Shown piece after piece: positions 26,072 to 35,174 of a stretch of DNA of 64,000 nt. A model generated the notes under the pieces. It saw nothing but the letters and a program-made list of their open reading frames with translations, searched no databases and was not told the origin of the DNA. Numbering within the stretch: position 1 is the first letter of the stretch; every line of letters begins with the position of its first letter. The translations under genes and the position numbers were made by a program. Location of the stretch: NCBI GenBank assembly GCA_016793635.1, contig JAEUMD010000003.1:1-64000 (forward strand), in the 5' to 3' direction. Origin of the DNA: Hyphomicrobiaceae bacterium (GTDB lineage: Bacteria > Pseudomonadota > Alphaproteobacteria > Rhizobiales > Hyphomicrobiaceae).

Positions 26072-26791
26072 TCAGATGCGTGAGCCGAGCACGGCGGGCG
26101 CGGTAGCAGCCGCCGTCCGCGCCCGCTTGCCGACCAACGCGACCATCTCTTTCCGCGCTTCGACGATGAGGACACCTGCAAATCCGGGCGTAATGCCTTG
26201 CCCGAGGCGCTCCCACGCCGTCGCCGAGCGCACCACGAGCCGGTGATCGAACGGCGGCAGAAACAGCGCGGTGGTGCAATCGATCGGTGTCAGCATGGCT
26301 TCTTCGAGAAGATGTGCGAGCTGCCGGCGGCTGTAGGGCCGTCCCTGACCGAATGGTGTCGTATCCATGCGTGCCCAAAGCCCGCGCCGGTTCGGCACGA
26401 CGATAATGACGCTGCCGGAGGGCGCCAGCACGCGCCACATCTCGCGCAGCAACGGCCGCACCCGCTCGGCCCCCTCCAGGCAGTGAACGGCGAGCAGCTT
26501 GTCGACGGACGTGTCGGCGAGCGGCAGGCGGTCCTCCTCGACCAACGCCGTCAGCACTCCTCCCTCCTTCGGCCAGACGAGAGCGCCCTGCGTCGCCGGC
26601 ATCAACGCGGCGACGCGCGATGCGTCGTGACGGAGACTCCCGAGGTAAGGGGCGGCATAGCCAAGGCCGACGATCGTCTCACCGCGAACCACCGGCCAGC
26701 GGCGGCGAATTCGCGGCATCAGCAGGCGGCGCACCACCTGTCCCAGCGGTGTCGCGTAGAAATCGCGAAGCTCGGAGACATCGACATGCAT
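26072..26791 (-). CDS. Class I SAM-dependent methyltransferase-like protein
   Basis: 239 residues from the ATG at 26791; a GTG three codons upstream has a poor site. Motif I is degenerate (ETIVGLGYAAPYLGSL), followed by DRLPLADTSVDKLLAVHCLE and LREMWRVLAPSGSVIIVVPN, the usual order of a methyltransferase type 11 domain. The C-terminal 'RSATAWERLGQGITPGFAGVLIVEARKE' is seen in a group of such alphaproteobacterial proteins often near gloB. Substrate unknown. It is divergent from the TRAP transporter genes. Confidence 0.78.
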   Translation of the reverse strand: MHVDVSELRDFYATPLGQVVRRLLMPRIRRRWPVVRGETIVGLGYAAPYLGSLRHDASRVAALMPATQGALVWPKEGGVLTALVEEDRLPLADTSVDKLLAVHCLEGAERVRPLLREMWRVLAPSGSVIIVVPNRRGLWARMDTTPFGQGRPYSRRQLAHLLEEAMLTPIDCTTALFLPPFDHRLVVRSATAWERLGQGITPGFAGVLIVEARKEMVALVGKRARTAAATAPAVLGSRI

Positions 26792-26978
26792 GGCCCGCAC
26801 TCAAGGCAAATTCGCCGCGGAGCGCAAGCCCCGCCGCCGGGAGTTGCCCGAAACCGCGCCATTCTCCAGCCGTGTTGGAAATGGCTGTCCTGGCGGGACG
26901 GTCTTGCTAACATAGTCTGATGCCGCAATGATCCAGGCGCGTGCATCGCAATCGAAAAAAATGCCGGGAGGACCTTAC

Positions 26979-27962
26979 ATGCCGATAACGACCGCATGCC
27001 CGACCACGTCCACGATCCGCGGGCGTGCCTGTGCACTGTTCGCCGCCATCGCAGCGACCGCCGCAGCCACTGCACCCGCTAGCGCCGAGACGTTCATCAA
27101 CGTTCTGACCGGTGGCACCAGCGGCGTCTACTACCCGCTCGGCGTCGCCCTTTCCAAAATCTACGGCGAGAAGATCCCGGGCGCGCGCACCCAGGTTCAG
27201 GCGACCAAGGCCTCCGTCGAGAACCTCAACCTGCTGCAGAAGGGCAAGGGAGAGATTGCTTTCGCCCTCGGCGACTCCGTGAAGCTCGCCTGGGAAGGCG
27301 ACGCTGACGCCGGGTTCAAGGAAAAGCTGGACAAGTTGCGCGGTGTCGCCGCCGTCTATCCGAACTACATCCAGATCGTCGCGGCGAAGGACAGCGGCAT
27401 CAAGAGCATCGCCGACCTCAAGGGCAAAGGTCTTTCGGTCGGCGCGCCGAAATCCGGCACCGAGCTCAACGCCCGCGCCATCTTCGGCGCATTGGCGATG
27501 AGCTATGCCGATCTCGCCAAGACTGAGTACCTGCCGTTCGCTGAATCGGTCGAGCTGATCAAAAACCGCCAGCTCGATGCCACGCTGCAGTCGGCCGGCC
27601 TCGGCGTCGCATCGATCCGCGACCTTGCGAGTGCCGTTCCGATCACCGTCGTCGCCATTCCGGCAACTGTCGCGGAAAAGCTCGGCGCACCGTATGTCGC
27701 CGCCGACATCCCCGCCGGGACCTACGAGGGGCAGACCGAAGCAGTGCCGACACTCGCGGTCGGCAACATTCTCGTGACGCATTCTGACGTGCCTGAAGAG
27801 GTCGTCTACGAGATGACCAAGCAGTTGTTCGAGAACCTCGACGGACTCGTCGCAGCCCACAAGGCGGCGAAGTCCATCAAGCCCGAAACGGCCGCCAAGG
27901 GGCTGCCGCTGCCGCTGCATCCGGGCGCCGAGCGCTACTACAAGGAAAAAGGGCTGCTCTGA
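26979..27962 (+). CDS. TAXI-family TRAP transporter solute-binding protein
   Basis: 327 residues from the ATG at 26979 with GGGAGG upstream; a frame opening at 26928 is weaker. Signal peptide about residues 1-37 (ending ASAE). The TAXI fold signature FINVLTGGTSGVYYPLGVAL, 'QATKASVENLNLLQKGKGEI' and LKGKGLSVGAPKSGTELNAR are clear. It binds a small organic anion, often a dicarboxylate or glutamate-like compound, in the periplasm and hands it to the permease coded 98 bases downstream. Ligand not predictable here. Confidence 0.92.
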   Translation: MPITTACPTTSTIRGRACALFAAIAATAAATAPASAETFINVLTGGTSGVYYPLGVALSKIYGEKIPGARTQVQATKASVENLNLLQKGKGEIAFALGDSVKLAWEGDADAGFKEKLDKLRGVAAVYPNYIQIVAAKDSGIKSIADLKGKGLSVGAPKSGTELNARAIFGALAMSYADLAKTEYLPFAESVELIKNRQLDATLQSAGLGVASIRDLASAVPITVVAIPATVAEKLGAPYVAADIPAGTYEGQTEAVPTLAVGNILVTHSDVPEEVVYEMTKQLFENLDGLVAAHKAAKSIKPETAAKGLPLPLHPGAERYYKEKGLL

Positions 27963-28060
27963 TCGACCTCCGACCTGATGGAGAGAGGACGCGCTCCTCT
28001 CTCCGTTCTTGCCGTGCACGAACGCTCGCCGAGCGCTAACGAGAACGGGCGAAACCGACC

Positions 28061-30184
28061 ATGACCGGCGCACCAGGCACCCCGAACAACCCGGCCGGAC
28101 TGACGCCAGAGGCCGAGGCCGCGCTCGATCTGCATGACCCGCTGGCGCGTTCGTTCCCCGCCGGCCCGGAGGGTACGGTTCTATTCACCGTCGCTATCGC
28201 CTTCTCACTGTTCCAGCTCGCCACCGCCGCTCACGTCATCGACTTGCCGAGCCAGCTCGTGCGCACCACGCATGTCGGCTTCCTCGTGCTGCTCGTATTC
28301 CCGCTCCTCGCCGCCGCGCGGCACCGCACTTGGCCATGGCATGTCGCTGCGTGGGCTCTGGCACTGACCGGCTTCGCCGTCGCGATTTACCAATGGATCG
28401 AATACAAGGAGTTGATCCTCCGCTCCGGCGACCCGACCAATCTCGACATCATCTTCGGCTGCGTCGCCCTCGCCGTTTTGTTCGCCGCCACGTACCTGTT
28501 GATGGGCGCCGCTTTGCCGATCCTCGCAGGGCTCTTTCTCGCCTACAGCCTGCTCGGCCACCTCCTGCCCGCGCCGCTCAATCACCGCGGCTATGATTTC
28601 TCTCAGGTCATCGATCACCTCGCCTACGGCACCGAGGGCATCTACGGTGTCCCGACCTACGTGTCCTCGACCTACATCTTCCTGTTCATCCTCTTCGGCG
28701 CGTTCCTCGAGCGTGCCGGCATGGTGCAGCTTTTCACCGATGTCTCGCTCGGCCTCGTCGGCGCCAGCAAGGGCGGCCCGGCGAAAGTTGCAGTGATCTC
28801 CTCGGGGCTGATGGGAACGATCTCTGGCTCGGGCGTCGCCAACGTCGTCACCACGGGGCAATTCACAATTCCGTTGATGAAGCGCTTCGGTTATCGCGCC
28901 GCGTTCGCCGGCGGCGTCGAGGCGACCGCGTCGATGGGCGGGCAGATCATGCCGCCCGTCATGGGCGCCGTCGCCTTCATCATGGCCGAGACGCTCGACG
29001 TGCCCTATTCCGAGATCGTCAAAGCCGCGGCTATACCAGCCATCCTCTATTTCGCCGCCGCATTCTGGATGGTCCATCTGGAGGCGGGCCGCCGTAACCT
29101 GCTCGGCCTCTCTCGCGACGAACTCCCCTCGGCGCCGCGAGCGCTGGCCAATGGCTGGCACCTGATCCTGCCGCTCGCAGTGCTCGTCTACCTGCTGTTC
29201 TCCGGCTACACGCCGCTGTTCGCCGGCACCGTCGGTTTGGCTTTGACCGTACTGCTGATCCTCGGTGCTGCAGCCGCGCTCGGCCTGCCGCAAGGCGTTC
29301 TGCGATTGATCTTCTGGATCGGACTCGGCCTCGCCGGCGCATCGTTCTTCAAGTTCGGGCTCGCGGGCGTCGCCGCTGCCATCGCCGCGCTCATCGCCGT
29401 CAACCTGCTGATGACGAGCGGCCGCGCGACCGTATGGAGCGCCATCGTCGGCCTCGCCGAAGGTGCGAAGACCGCTCTCTCCGTCGGCATCGCCTGTGCC
29501 ATCGTCGGCGTCATCATCGGCACCATGACGCTGACCGGTGCGGCGACCACCTTCGGCGGCTATGTCGTTTCGGTCGGCAAGGACAGTCTGCTGCTCTCGC
29601 TCGTGCTGACGATGCTCACCTCGATCGTGCTCGGTATGGGGATCCCCACAATTCCGAACTACATCATCACGTCGTCGCTCGCCGCCCCGGCCCTGCTGGA
29701 ACTCGGCGTGCCGCTGATCGTCAGCCACATGTTCGTGTTCTACTTCGGCATCCTCGCCGACCTGACGCCGCCGGTCGCACTCGCGTGCTTTGCCGCCGCG
29801 CCCATAGCGCGCGAGTCCGGGTTTCGGATATCTCTCGAGGCAGTGAAAATCGCCGCTGCCGGTTTCGTCGTACCTTTTATGGCCGTCTACACTCCCGCAC
29901 TGATGCTTCAGGATGGCGGACCACTCGCCACCGCCTGGGGGTATCCGGCAGCAGTCGTCTACATCGTCATCAAGGTGGCGATCGCCATCGGCCTCTGGGG
30001 CTCGGCCGTCGTCGGCTACTTGCGTCAGCCGATGACCTGGTCGGAGCGCATCCTCGCCGCCGTCGCGGCCGGCATGCTTGTGGCGGCACTACCGCTCACA
30101 GACGAGATCGGTTTCATTCTCGCCGCCGCTGCATTCGCCGTACATCTCTGGCGGACGCGGCGCCGTGATGACACATCGGCCTAG
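28061..30184 (+). CDS. TRAP transporter fused permease (DctQ-DctM type)
   Basis: 707 residues, about 16 membrane helices: an N-terminal four-helix DctQ-like part (about 1-170) fused to the 12-helix DctM-like part. Conserved M-domain motifs are visible: 'TYIFLFILFGAFLERAGMVQ', GTISGSGVANVVTTGQFTIP, MGGQIMPPVMGAVAFIMAE and GMGIPTIPNYIITSSLAAPA. Uses Na+ or H+ gradient to import the TAXI ligand. Its stop codon TAG is the first part of a hairpin repeat (30181-30257), and the DUF1850 gene follows. Confidence 0.93.
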   Translation: MTGAPGTPNNPAGLTPEAEAALDLHDPLARSFPAGPEGTVLFTVAIAFSLFQLATAAHVIDLPSQLVRTTHVGFLVLLVFPLLAAARHRTWPWHVAAWALALTGFAVAIYQWIEYKELILRSGDPTNLDIIFGCVALAVLFAATYLLMGAALPILAGLFLAYSLLGHLLPAPLNHRGYDFSQVIDHLAYGTEGIYGVPTYVSSTYIFLFILFGAFLERAGMVQLFTDVSLGLVGASKGGPAKVAVISSGLMGTISGSGVANVVTTGQFTIPLMKRFGYRAAFAGGVEATASMGGQIMPPVMGAVAFIMAETLDVPYSEIVKAAAIPAILYFAAAFWMVHLEAGRRNLLGLSRDELPSAPRALANGWHLILPLAVLVYLLFSGYTPLFAGTVGLALTVLLILGAAAALGLPQGVLRLIFWIGLGLAGASFFKFGLAGVAAAIAALIAVNLLMTSGRATVWSAIVGLAEGAKTALSVGIACAIVGVIIGTMTLTGAATTFGGYVVSVGKDSLLLSLVLTMLTSIVLGMGIPTIPNYIITSSLAAPALLELGVPLIVSHMFVFYFGILADLTPPVALACFAAAPIARESGFRISLEAVKIAAAGFVVPFMAVYTPALMLQDGGPLATAWGYPAAVVYIVIKVAIAIGLWGSAVVGYLRQPMTWSERILAAVAAGMLVAALPLTDEIGFILAAAAFAVHLWRTRRRDDTSA

Positions 30185-30257
30185 TGTTCCGTCTCCGGCA
30201 CTTGGTTCCCAGTGCAGCATGCGATCGACCAAGTGTCGGAGACGAAAAGAACACTAG
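30181..30257. repeat. Hairpin repeat 1, overlapping the TRAP permease stop
   Basis: Arms CTAGTGTTC-CGTCTCCGGCACTTGG and, reversed, CTAGTGTTC-TTTT-CGTCTCCGACACTTGG: 24 of 25 paired positions agree apart from a TTTT bulge on one side. Spacer about 23 bases. It resembles repeat 2 in arm sequence and in carrying the same TTTT bulge. Confidence 0.8.
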
Positions 30258-30272
30258 CAACTCGATGGTTCG

Positions 30273-30348
30273 AGTGTTGCTTTTGTCACTAACGCTTGGC
30301 AGACCACCGTTCAGCAACCGGGAACCACGCGTTAGTGACGCAACACTA
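30273..30348. repeat. Hairpin repeat 2, related to repeat 1
   Basis: Arms AGTGTTGC-TTTT-GTCACTAACGC and, reversed, AGTGTTGC-GTCACTAACGC, again with a TTTT bulge on one arm, spacer about 32 bases. With repeat 1 it forms a paired hairpin (BIME/REP-like) of about 168 bases between the transporter gene and its DUF1850 companion. It may stabilise upstream mRNA or act as a terminator. Confidence 0.8.
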
Positions 30349-30363
30349 GGTGCACGGACGTCC

Positions 30364-30768
30364 ATGGGCATCTGCATCGCGAGTGGAGGAGTGGTCGCGT
30401 ACCTCGCCGTGTCGAGTTTCACGCTGCAATGGATGCACACCGTCGAGCACTCGGCTTGGGAAGAGGACTGGCGCATCGCCACGGGCAACCGGCTCGAACT
30501 CGTCGAAGCTCGTGTGAAGGGCTCCGGCGCCGGGATGGAGCCACCCGATGGTGCCCGCCTGGAAAGCGGCTGGTGGCGCTATCGCCCCAATCTAAGATCG
30601 CTCGACACCGTGCGCCTGGCCGACCTCGGCGGAGCGGCCGGACGATGGCGCGTCTGCACGGGCGGCGGTGCCTGCCAGGAGATTGGCAGCGGGCGGGCCC
30701 CCACCGACGATCGCCATGACGGGATCGTCATCACGGCCTGCGACGAGGCACCGACCGCCGTGCCGTGA
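30364..30768 (+). CDS. DUF1850 protein, companion of TAXI-TRAP transporters
   Basis: 134 residues from the ATG at 30364, just after the second hairpin; longer versions would read through the hairpins. One N-terminal membrane or signal segment, then SFTLQWMHTVEHSAWEEDWR, LVEARVKGSGAGMEPPDGAR and GWWRYRPNL, the hallmark motifs of DUF1850. Such genes regularly sit beside TAXI-TRAP permeases, and the domain is thought to work with them in the periplasm or membrane. The hairpins between the genes may lower its expression. Confidence 0.82.
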   Translation: MGICIASGGVVAYLAVSSFTLQWMHTVEHSAWEEDWRIATGNRLELVEARVKGSGAGMEPPDGARLESGWWRYRPNLRSLDTVRLADLGGAAGRWRVCTGGGACQEIGSGRAPTDDRHDGIVITACDEAPTAVP

Positions 30769-30904
30769 ATGTCACGCGAGACCATCGCCAATTCCAGGAC
30801 TTGAAGTCCGCCCTTCCGACGCCGACGTGCACCGTGAACTTGATACCCTGCCGCCAGCGGGCTAGTCAGGGCCCGAATGCCGCAATCGGACCGAAGAGGA
30901 CCAG

Positions 30905-31675
30905 ATGGCCGCCATCGAGATCCACCAGTTCTCCATCCTCAACGACAACTACGCCGTTCTCATCCACGATCCCGCGACCGGCGCCACCGCATCCATCGAC
31001 GCCGCCGAATCCTATCCGATCGAGCGCGAACTCGAGGCGAAGGGTTGGAAGCTCACCGACATCCTGGTGACGCACCATCACGCCGACCACACCGAGGGCA
31101 TAGCCGAGCTCAAGGACTCCACGGGTTGCCGCGTCGTCGGGCCACGGCGCGAGGCGGCGAAAATTCCACGCATCGATCTCGAAGTCGGCGAAGGTGAGAG
31201 CTTCAAGGTCGGCAGCATCGACGTGCACGTAATCGAGACGCCCGGGCACACGCTCGGGCATGTCGCCTACATCGTTCCGGCAGCCAATGCCGCCTTCGTC
31301 GGCGACACCCTGTTTTCGCTTGGCTGCGGGCGGATGTTCGAGGGCACGCCGCAAGGCTTCCACGACGCACTGCGCAAGCTCGCCGCTCTTCCGGGCGAAA
31401 CACAGGTCTATTGCGGCCACGAATACACGGTGTCCAATGGGCGCTTCGCCCTGACGGTCGATCCCGACAACGCGGCGCTGCAACGGCGCATGCAAGAAGC
31501 CGAAGCTTTGCGCGCAAAAGGTTTTCCGACGCTGCCGACGACGATCACCGCGGAACTCGCCACCAACCCGTTCCTACGCGCCCATGTACCGGCCATCCAG
31601 CAAAGGCTCGGCATGGAGGGTGCCCCGGCATGGCAGGTCTTCGGCGAGTTGCGCGATCGCAAGAACCGCTCGTGA
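30905..31675 (+). CDS. gloB: Hydroxyacylglutathione hydrolase (glyoxalase II)
   Basis: 256 residues. Metallo-beta-lactamase fold with THHHADHTEG (about 57), TPGHTLGHVAYI (about 112), GDTLFSLGCGRMFEGTP and the C-terminal CGHEYTVSNGRF typical of glyoxalase II. Splits S-lactoylglutathione to lactate and glutathione. The following cupin gene begins 20 bases after the stop. Confidence 0.93.
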   Translation: MAAIEIHQFSILNDNYAVLIHDPATGATASIDAAESYPIERELEAKGWKLTDILVTHHHADHTEGIAELKDSTGCRVVGPRREAAKIPRIDLEVGEGESFKVGSIDVHVIETPGHTLGHVAYIVPAANAAFVGDTLFSLGCGRMFEGTPQGFHDALRKLAALPGETQVYCGHEYTVSNGRFALTVDPDNAALQRRMQEAEALRAKGFPTLPTTITAELATNPFLRAHVPAIQQRLGMEGAPAWQVFGELRDRKNRS

Positions 31676-31695
31676 CGGGCACGGCAGGGCGGACC

Positions 31696-32142
31696 ATGAA
31701 CCATCTCACAGCAGACGCCGTGATCGCGCTGCTCGAGCTTGCCCCACATCCCGAGGGCGGTTTTTTCAGGGAAACGTTCCGCGACACGGCCACCGTGGTC
31801 GGCACGGGACGGGCCGCCTCCACGGCGATCTACTTCTTGCTGCCGGCGGGCGTCGTATCGCGTTGGCACCGTGTCGACGCGACGGAAACGTGGCACTGGT
31901 ATGCCGGAGCACCACTCGAGTTGTCGATCGCACCCACTCTAGGCGGAGCTCCCGAAGCCACGCGCCTCGGTCCCGATCTCGCCGCCGGGGAGCGCCCGCA
32001 GGGCATCGTGCCGGCGCATCACTGGCAGCAGGCGCGGAGCCTCGGCGACTGGACACTGGTCGGCTGCACGGTCGCTCCGGGGTTCGAATTTTCCGGCTTC
32101 GAAATCAAGCCAGACGGCTGGCAGCCGGGCAACGCCGGATGA
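31696..32142 (+). CDS. Cupin-fold protein, DUF985 family
   Basis: 148 residues from the ATG at 31696. DUF985 motifs: LELAPHPEGGFFRETFRD, STAIYFLLPAGVVSRWHRVD, ETWHWYAGAPLELSI and VGCTVAPGFEFSGFEI with the cupin His/Glu. Related proteins are cupin epimerase-like enzymes or sugar/metal binders; the reaction is not established. Likely co-transcribed with gloB. Confidence 0.88.
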   Translation: MNHLTADAVIALLELAPHPEGGFFRETFRDTATVVGTGRAASTAIYFLLPAGVVSRWHRVDATETWHWYAGAPLELSIAPTLGGAPEATRLGPDLAAGERPQGIVPAHHWQQARSLGDWTLVGCTVAPGFEFSGFEIKPDGWQPGNAG

Positions 32143-32415
32143 GGCAATCGCGCGTCCCGTCCTGATCGCGTCGCAACGTCGCCGGCAGGTCACACGCTGC
32201 CGTTCGAATCGGGTGTCTCGGGGCGGTGTGACGGCTTCGTCCGATCAACGGGTTATCCACGCGCAACCCCCTGCGTTTTTCCGGGTCAACCCGCTGTTTT
32301 TACGATGTAATTTTCTTTACCCCGGGAGCGAGGCCCAGGTGCGCTTGCCGCTGCACCACGACTCATAAAGACTGCGCCGCAATCAAGTTTGCGGCAAAGC
32401 GGGGGCCACCAGTCA

Positions 32416-34491
32416 ATGAAGCGCGGGAACACAGGGGTGTCGTTGAGCACGGTGTTTGTCGACTACGACAACATCTATCTGTCGCTCAAGCGCAAGAGCG
32501 AGGAAGCCGCGCGCCGATTCGCCAAGGATGCGCCCGTCTGGCTCGCGGAGCTGGCGTCTGGCAAACTCATCACGCCGACCAATGGCCCCGCGCTCGAAAC
32601 AACGCGCCGCATCGTCATGAGCCGCTGCTACGGCAACCCTGTGCCGCGCCGCAACAGCGCCGACAACTCGACCGACATGAACTCGTTCCCGTTCGTGCGG
32701 CATCACTTTCTGCGTTCGGGCTTCGAGGTGGTCGATTGCCCGCCGCTCACCGCCCAGCTCAAGAACTCGTCGGATATCCGCATGGTCATGGATATCCGCG
32801 ATTATCTCAACCACGACACCTACTTCGACGAGTTCATCATCCTCTCGGGCGACGCCGACTTCACGCCGCTGCTGCATCGGTTGCGGGCGCACGCGCGCCG
32901 CACGGTGATCTTTGCCAACGACTATACCGCTGCCCCCTACACCGCCATCAGCGACGGCGAGGTTCGTGAGAGCGACCTCATCGCGCTTCTGCTGGAAGGG
33001 CGCGCAATTTCCCAGACGGAGGGCAACGAGGCGCTTCCCGCCGCGCGCGCTCTGCCGGGCCAGCCGCTCCCGAGCCCGTCCGAGATCGACGGCATCCGCC
33101 GCGAGATCGTGAAGGAAGTCATCGAGGCGGTTCGCTCCGCTGGCCAGCCGGTTCCGCTCGAGGCCCTCGCCGACCGCGCGGTTCGCAATCTCGGACACGA
33201 GCGCACTGTCGGCATGGCCTGGGGCGGCACAGGCAGCTTCCGTGAGCTGCTGTTGAAAGCGCTTCCCGAGGAAATCCGCCTCAGCGAGCAGCCACCCTAC
33301 TTCGTTTACGATGCGAGCCGCCAGATCGCCCAGCAACCGGCAGCCGCCAAGCCGGAGCCGGCGCGTCAGCAGATTGCCGAGGAGCCGCGCGCCGCGTTGC
33401 CCCCGGCACCGTCGTTCACGCTCGATCCCCTGCTCGAGCCGCGCACGGGTGGCCGACCGGCGCCGCGTCCCGAGGCCCGGCCCGACCCGCGTCAGGATCT
33501 TGCCCGGCACGAGCTTGCCCGCCACGAGCTTCCCCGTAACGACCTGCAGCCGGCTCAGCCGCGTGAGCTCGCCGCCGAGTATGCCCCTGCGCGCCAGGCG
33601 CCGGCGCCCGCTCCGGCTCCGGCCCTCGCTATGGGCCTTGCCCCGGCGGCGCAGTCCCTGCAGCCGGCGGCCGCCGCTGCTCCCCCTACCCAGGCGGCTC
33701 AGCCGGGCCTCCGCCAGATGCCGATGCCCGCCATTCCGGGCACCGATCGGCGTGCCTTCGCCGCTCCGCAGGCTCCCACCGCGCCTGCACCTGCACCGTC
33801 CGCGCAGCAGGCCCCGCCGGCACCGCGCCAGCCCGCCGCCCCAGCCAACGCTCCCGCCAGCGCGCCTCCGCCGCAAGCTCAGGCGCCGGCTGCCACCGCT
33901 CAGCGCTCGCCGATCGACGGCGCGACGGCGATCCAGCGCTCGATCGCGCGCATTCACGACGCCTGCCAGGCGCCGCCGCTTTCGCCGCCCGAGTATCGCT
34001 CGCTGTTCGACATCATCGCCGAGGAGATTACGCGCAACGGGCTCAGCGGCGCTCAAACCCTGGTCAACATCGCCGACCGCGCCACGCAGTCGGGCATCGA
34101 GGTTCGCCGCGACGACATCCGCTTCGTGCTGGATGTCATCAGCGAGACCGATCCCTGGTTCGAGCAGGGCGCTTCTGCAAAGTTGTTCGCTGGCCGCTTC
34201 CGCAATTTCGTGGTCGCGCGCTGCCGCAGCCAGGGCCTCAGCCTTTCCGCGGAGGAGCTCGACCTGATCGACGCCTGGTTCGCCGGCGCGCCGGCCCAGC
34301 AGCGCGCGCCGCAGCGCCAGCCGGCACAGCCGGCCGCGCCGCAACCCCAGCCCCAGCCGCAGCCCGCCGCACAAGAGCCGGCGCCTGACCGCTGGTGGAA
34401 TGCGACGACCCAGCCGGCACAGGGCTTCGGTAACCCCGACGAGATCGGCGGCGACGAGTTCCCGCGGATCGTACGCCGCAACGTTCGCTGA
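32416..34491 (+). CDS. NYN-domain (PIN-like) protein with two LOTUS/wHTH-like segments
   Basis: 691 residues from the ATG at 32416. The NYN nuclease-like domain has VFVDYDNIYLSL (about 13-24) and ILSGDADFTPLLHRL (D146, D148), the acidic cluster of PIN-like RNases. Then a wHTH-like segment about residues 220-305 (start 'IRREIVKEVIEAVRSAGQ', then LADRAVRNLG), a Pro/Ala/Gln-rich linker of about 200 residues, and a second helical segment about 505-620 (PPEYRSLFDIIAEEI, LVNIADRATQSG). OST-HTH/LOTUS domains often partner NYN. A cytoplasmic RNA-processing role is likely but substrate unknown. A hairpin follows at 34518. Confidence 0.8.
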   Translation: MKRGNTGVSLSTVFVDYDNIYLSLKRKSEEAARRFAKDAPVWLAELASGKLITPTNGPALETTRRIVMSRCYGNPVPRRNSADNSTDMNSFPFVRHHFLRSGFEVVDCPPLTAQLKNSSDIRMVMDIRDYLNHDTYFDEFIILSGDADFTPLLHRLRAHARRTVIFANDYTAAPYTAISDGEVRESDLIALLLEGRAISQTEGNEALPAARALPGQPLPSPSEIDGIRREIVKEVIEAVRSAGQPVPLEALADRAVRNLGHERTVGMAWGGTGSFRELLLKALPEEIRLSEQPPYFVYDASRQIAQQPAAAKPEPARQQIAEEPRAALPPAPSFTLDPLLEPRTGGRPAPRPEARPDPRQDLARHELARHELPRNDLQPAQPRELAAEYAPARQAPAPAPAPALAMGLAPAAQSLQPAAAAAPPTQAAQPGLRQMPMPAIPGTDRRAFAAPQAPTAPAPAPSAQQAPPAPRQPAAPANAPASAPPPQAQAPAATAQRSPIDGATAIQRSIARIHDACQAPPLSPPEYRSLFDIIAEEITRNGLSGAQTLVNIADRATQSGIEVRRDDIRFVLDVISETDPWFEQGASAKLFAGRFRNFVVARCRSQGLSLSAEELDLIDAWFAGAPAQQRAPQRQPAQPAAPQPQPQPQPAAQEPAPDRWWNATTQPAQGFGNPDEIGGDEFPRIVRRNVR

Positions 34492-34517
34492 CGGCCCCAG
34501 GGTAAGATCGATTGAGA

Positions 34518-34538
34518 TGGAAGCGCTCGGCGCTTCCA
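34518..34538 (+). terminator. Hairpin after the NYN gene, no T tract
   Basis: TGGAAGCGC-TCG-GCGCTTCCA, perfect 9-base stem with 3-base loop, 27 bases after the stop codon. Lacks a run of T, so termination is uncertain; may instead protect the mRNA end. Confidence 0.45.
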
Positions 34539-34593
34539 TGGAAGTCTATTGAATACTCGTGGCTCGTCTCTGCCCCTCCCCGAAACGTGTTCT

Positions 34594-34625
34594 CTCGCGC
34601 CACCTCGCCAAAGGGGTGGCGCGAG
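34594..34625. repeat. Inverted repeat, 11-base arms
   Basis: CTCGCGCCACC (34594-34604) and GGTGGCGCGAG (34615-34625), loop of 10 bases. In the 409-base gap 34492-34900 that otherwise holds no gene; the tRNA promoter should lie in its right part. Confidence 0.6.
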
Positions 34626-34900
34626 CGCTTTCGACGTAGCGTCGCTCCCTAGCCATGGCGCCGGTTGCGCGCCGTCGCGGGGCCCCTTCGCTTCGCCGGG
34701 TTCTTGTCTTGGCTGCCTGCTTCACGTATCGAGAAGCGTCCGGGCACCCCGCCGCGCGGGTAGGTGACGGCACCGGGCAAGCGCAGCGCATGCCTCGAGG
34801 TAACTTGCTGCGAAAACTCGATTGAGAAGCGCGTGAAGACACGCGAATACGGAACTTGCTTTCGGCACGCCGCCGGCGTGCACTTTGATCCGTACCGGAT

Positions 34901-34977
34901 GGCCCCGTAGCTCAGCTGGATAGAGCATTCGCCTTCTAAGCGAATGGTCGCAGGTTCAAGTCCTGCCGGGGTCACCA
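34901..34977 (+). tRNA. tRNA-Arg (anticodon TCT)
   Basis: Full cloverleaf: acceptor GGCCCCG pairs with CGGGGTC, D arm GCTC-AGCTGGATA-GAGC, anticodon arm TTCGC-CTTCTAA-GCGAA giving anticodon TCT (codon AGA), T arm GCAGG-TTCAAGT-CCTGC, and an encoded CCA end. 77 bases. Reads the rare AGA/AGG arginine codons of this GC-rich genome. No integrase or partial repeat is seen at its 3' side. Confidence 0.97.
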
Positions 34978-35174
34978 CCACTCTCAGATCAGGGCTTGCC
35001 CGCTTCGCTGGAGCAGAAACGTAGTGCGGCGAAGTCCGGCTCATGCCGAGTCACAGCGGGCAAAGGTGCTCTGCGTCAATGAGGCAGTGAGCACGTCACG
35101 CTTTCGAGCAGAACGCCGAGCGCTTCACGTTCGAAGCAATCGCACTCGCCATCCGATCACACGCGAGCCAGTGC

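Noticed and set aside
28205-29728. 507-residue open frame antisense to the TRAP permease
   Set aside because: Asp/Gly/Arg-rich antisense of membrane-helix codons; no motif.
32413-34539. 708-residue open frame antisense to the NYN gene
   Set aside because: Shadow of a coding region with clear NYN motifs; composition is Arg/Leu-rich noise.
34649-35044. Minus-strand frame reading across the tRNA (contains GLEPATIRL-like string)
   Set aside because: Known false protein pattern produced by reading the complement of a tRNA gene.
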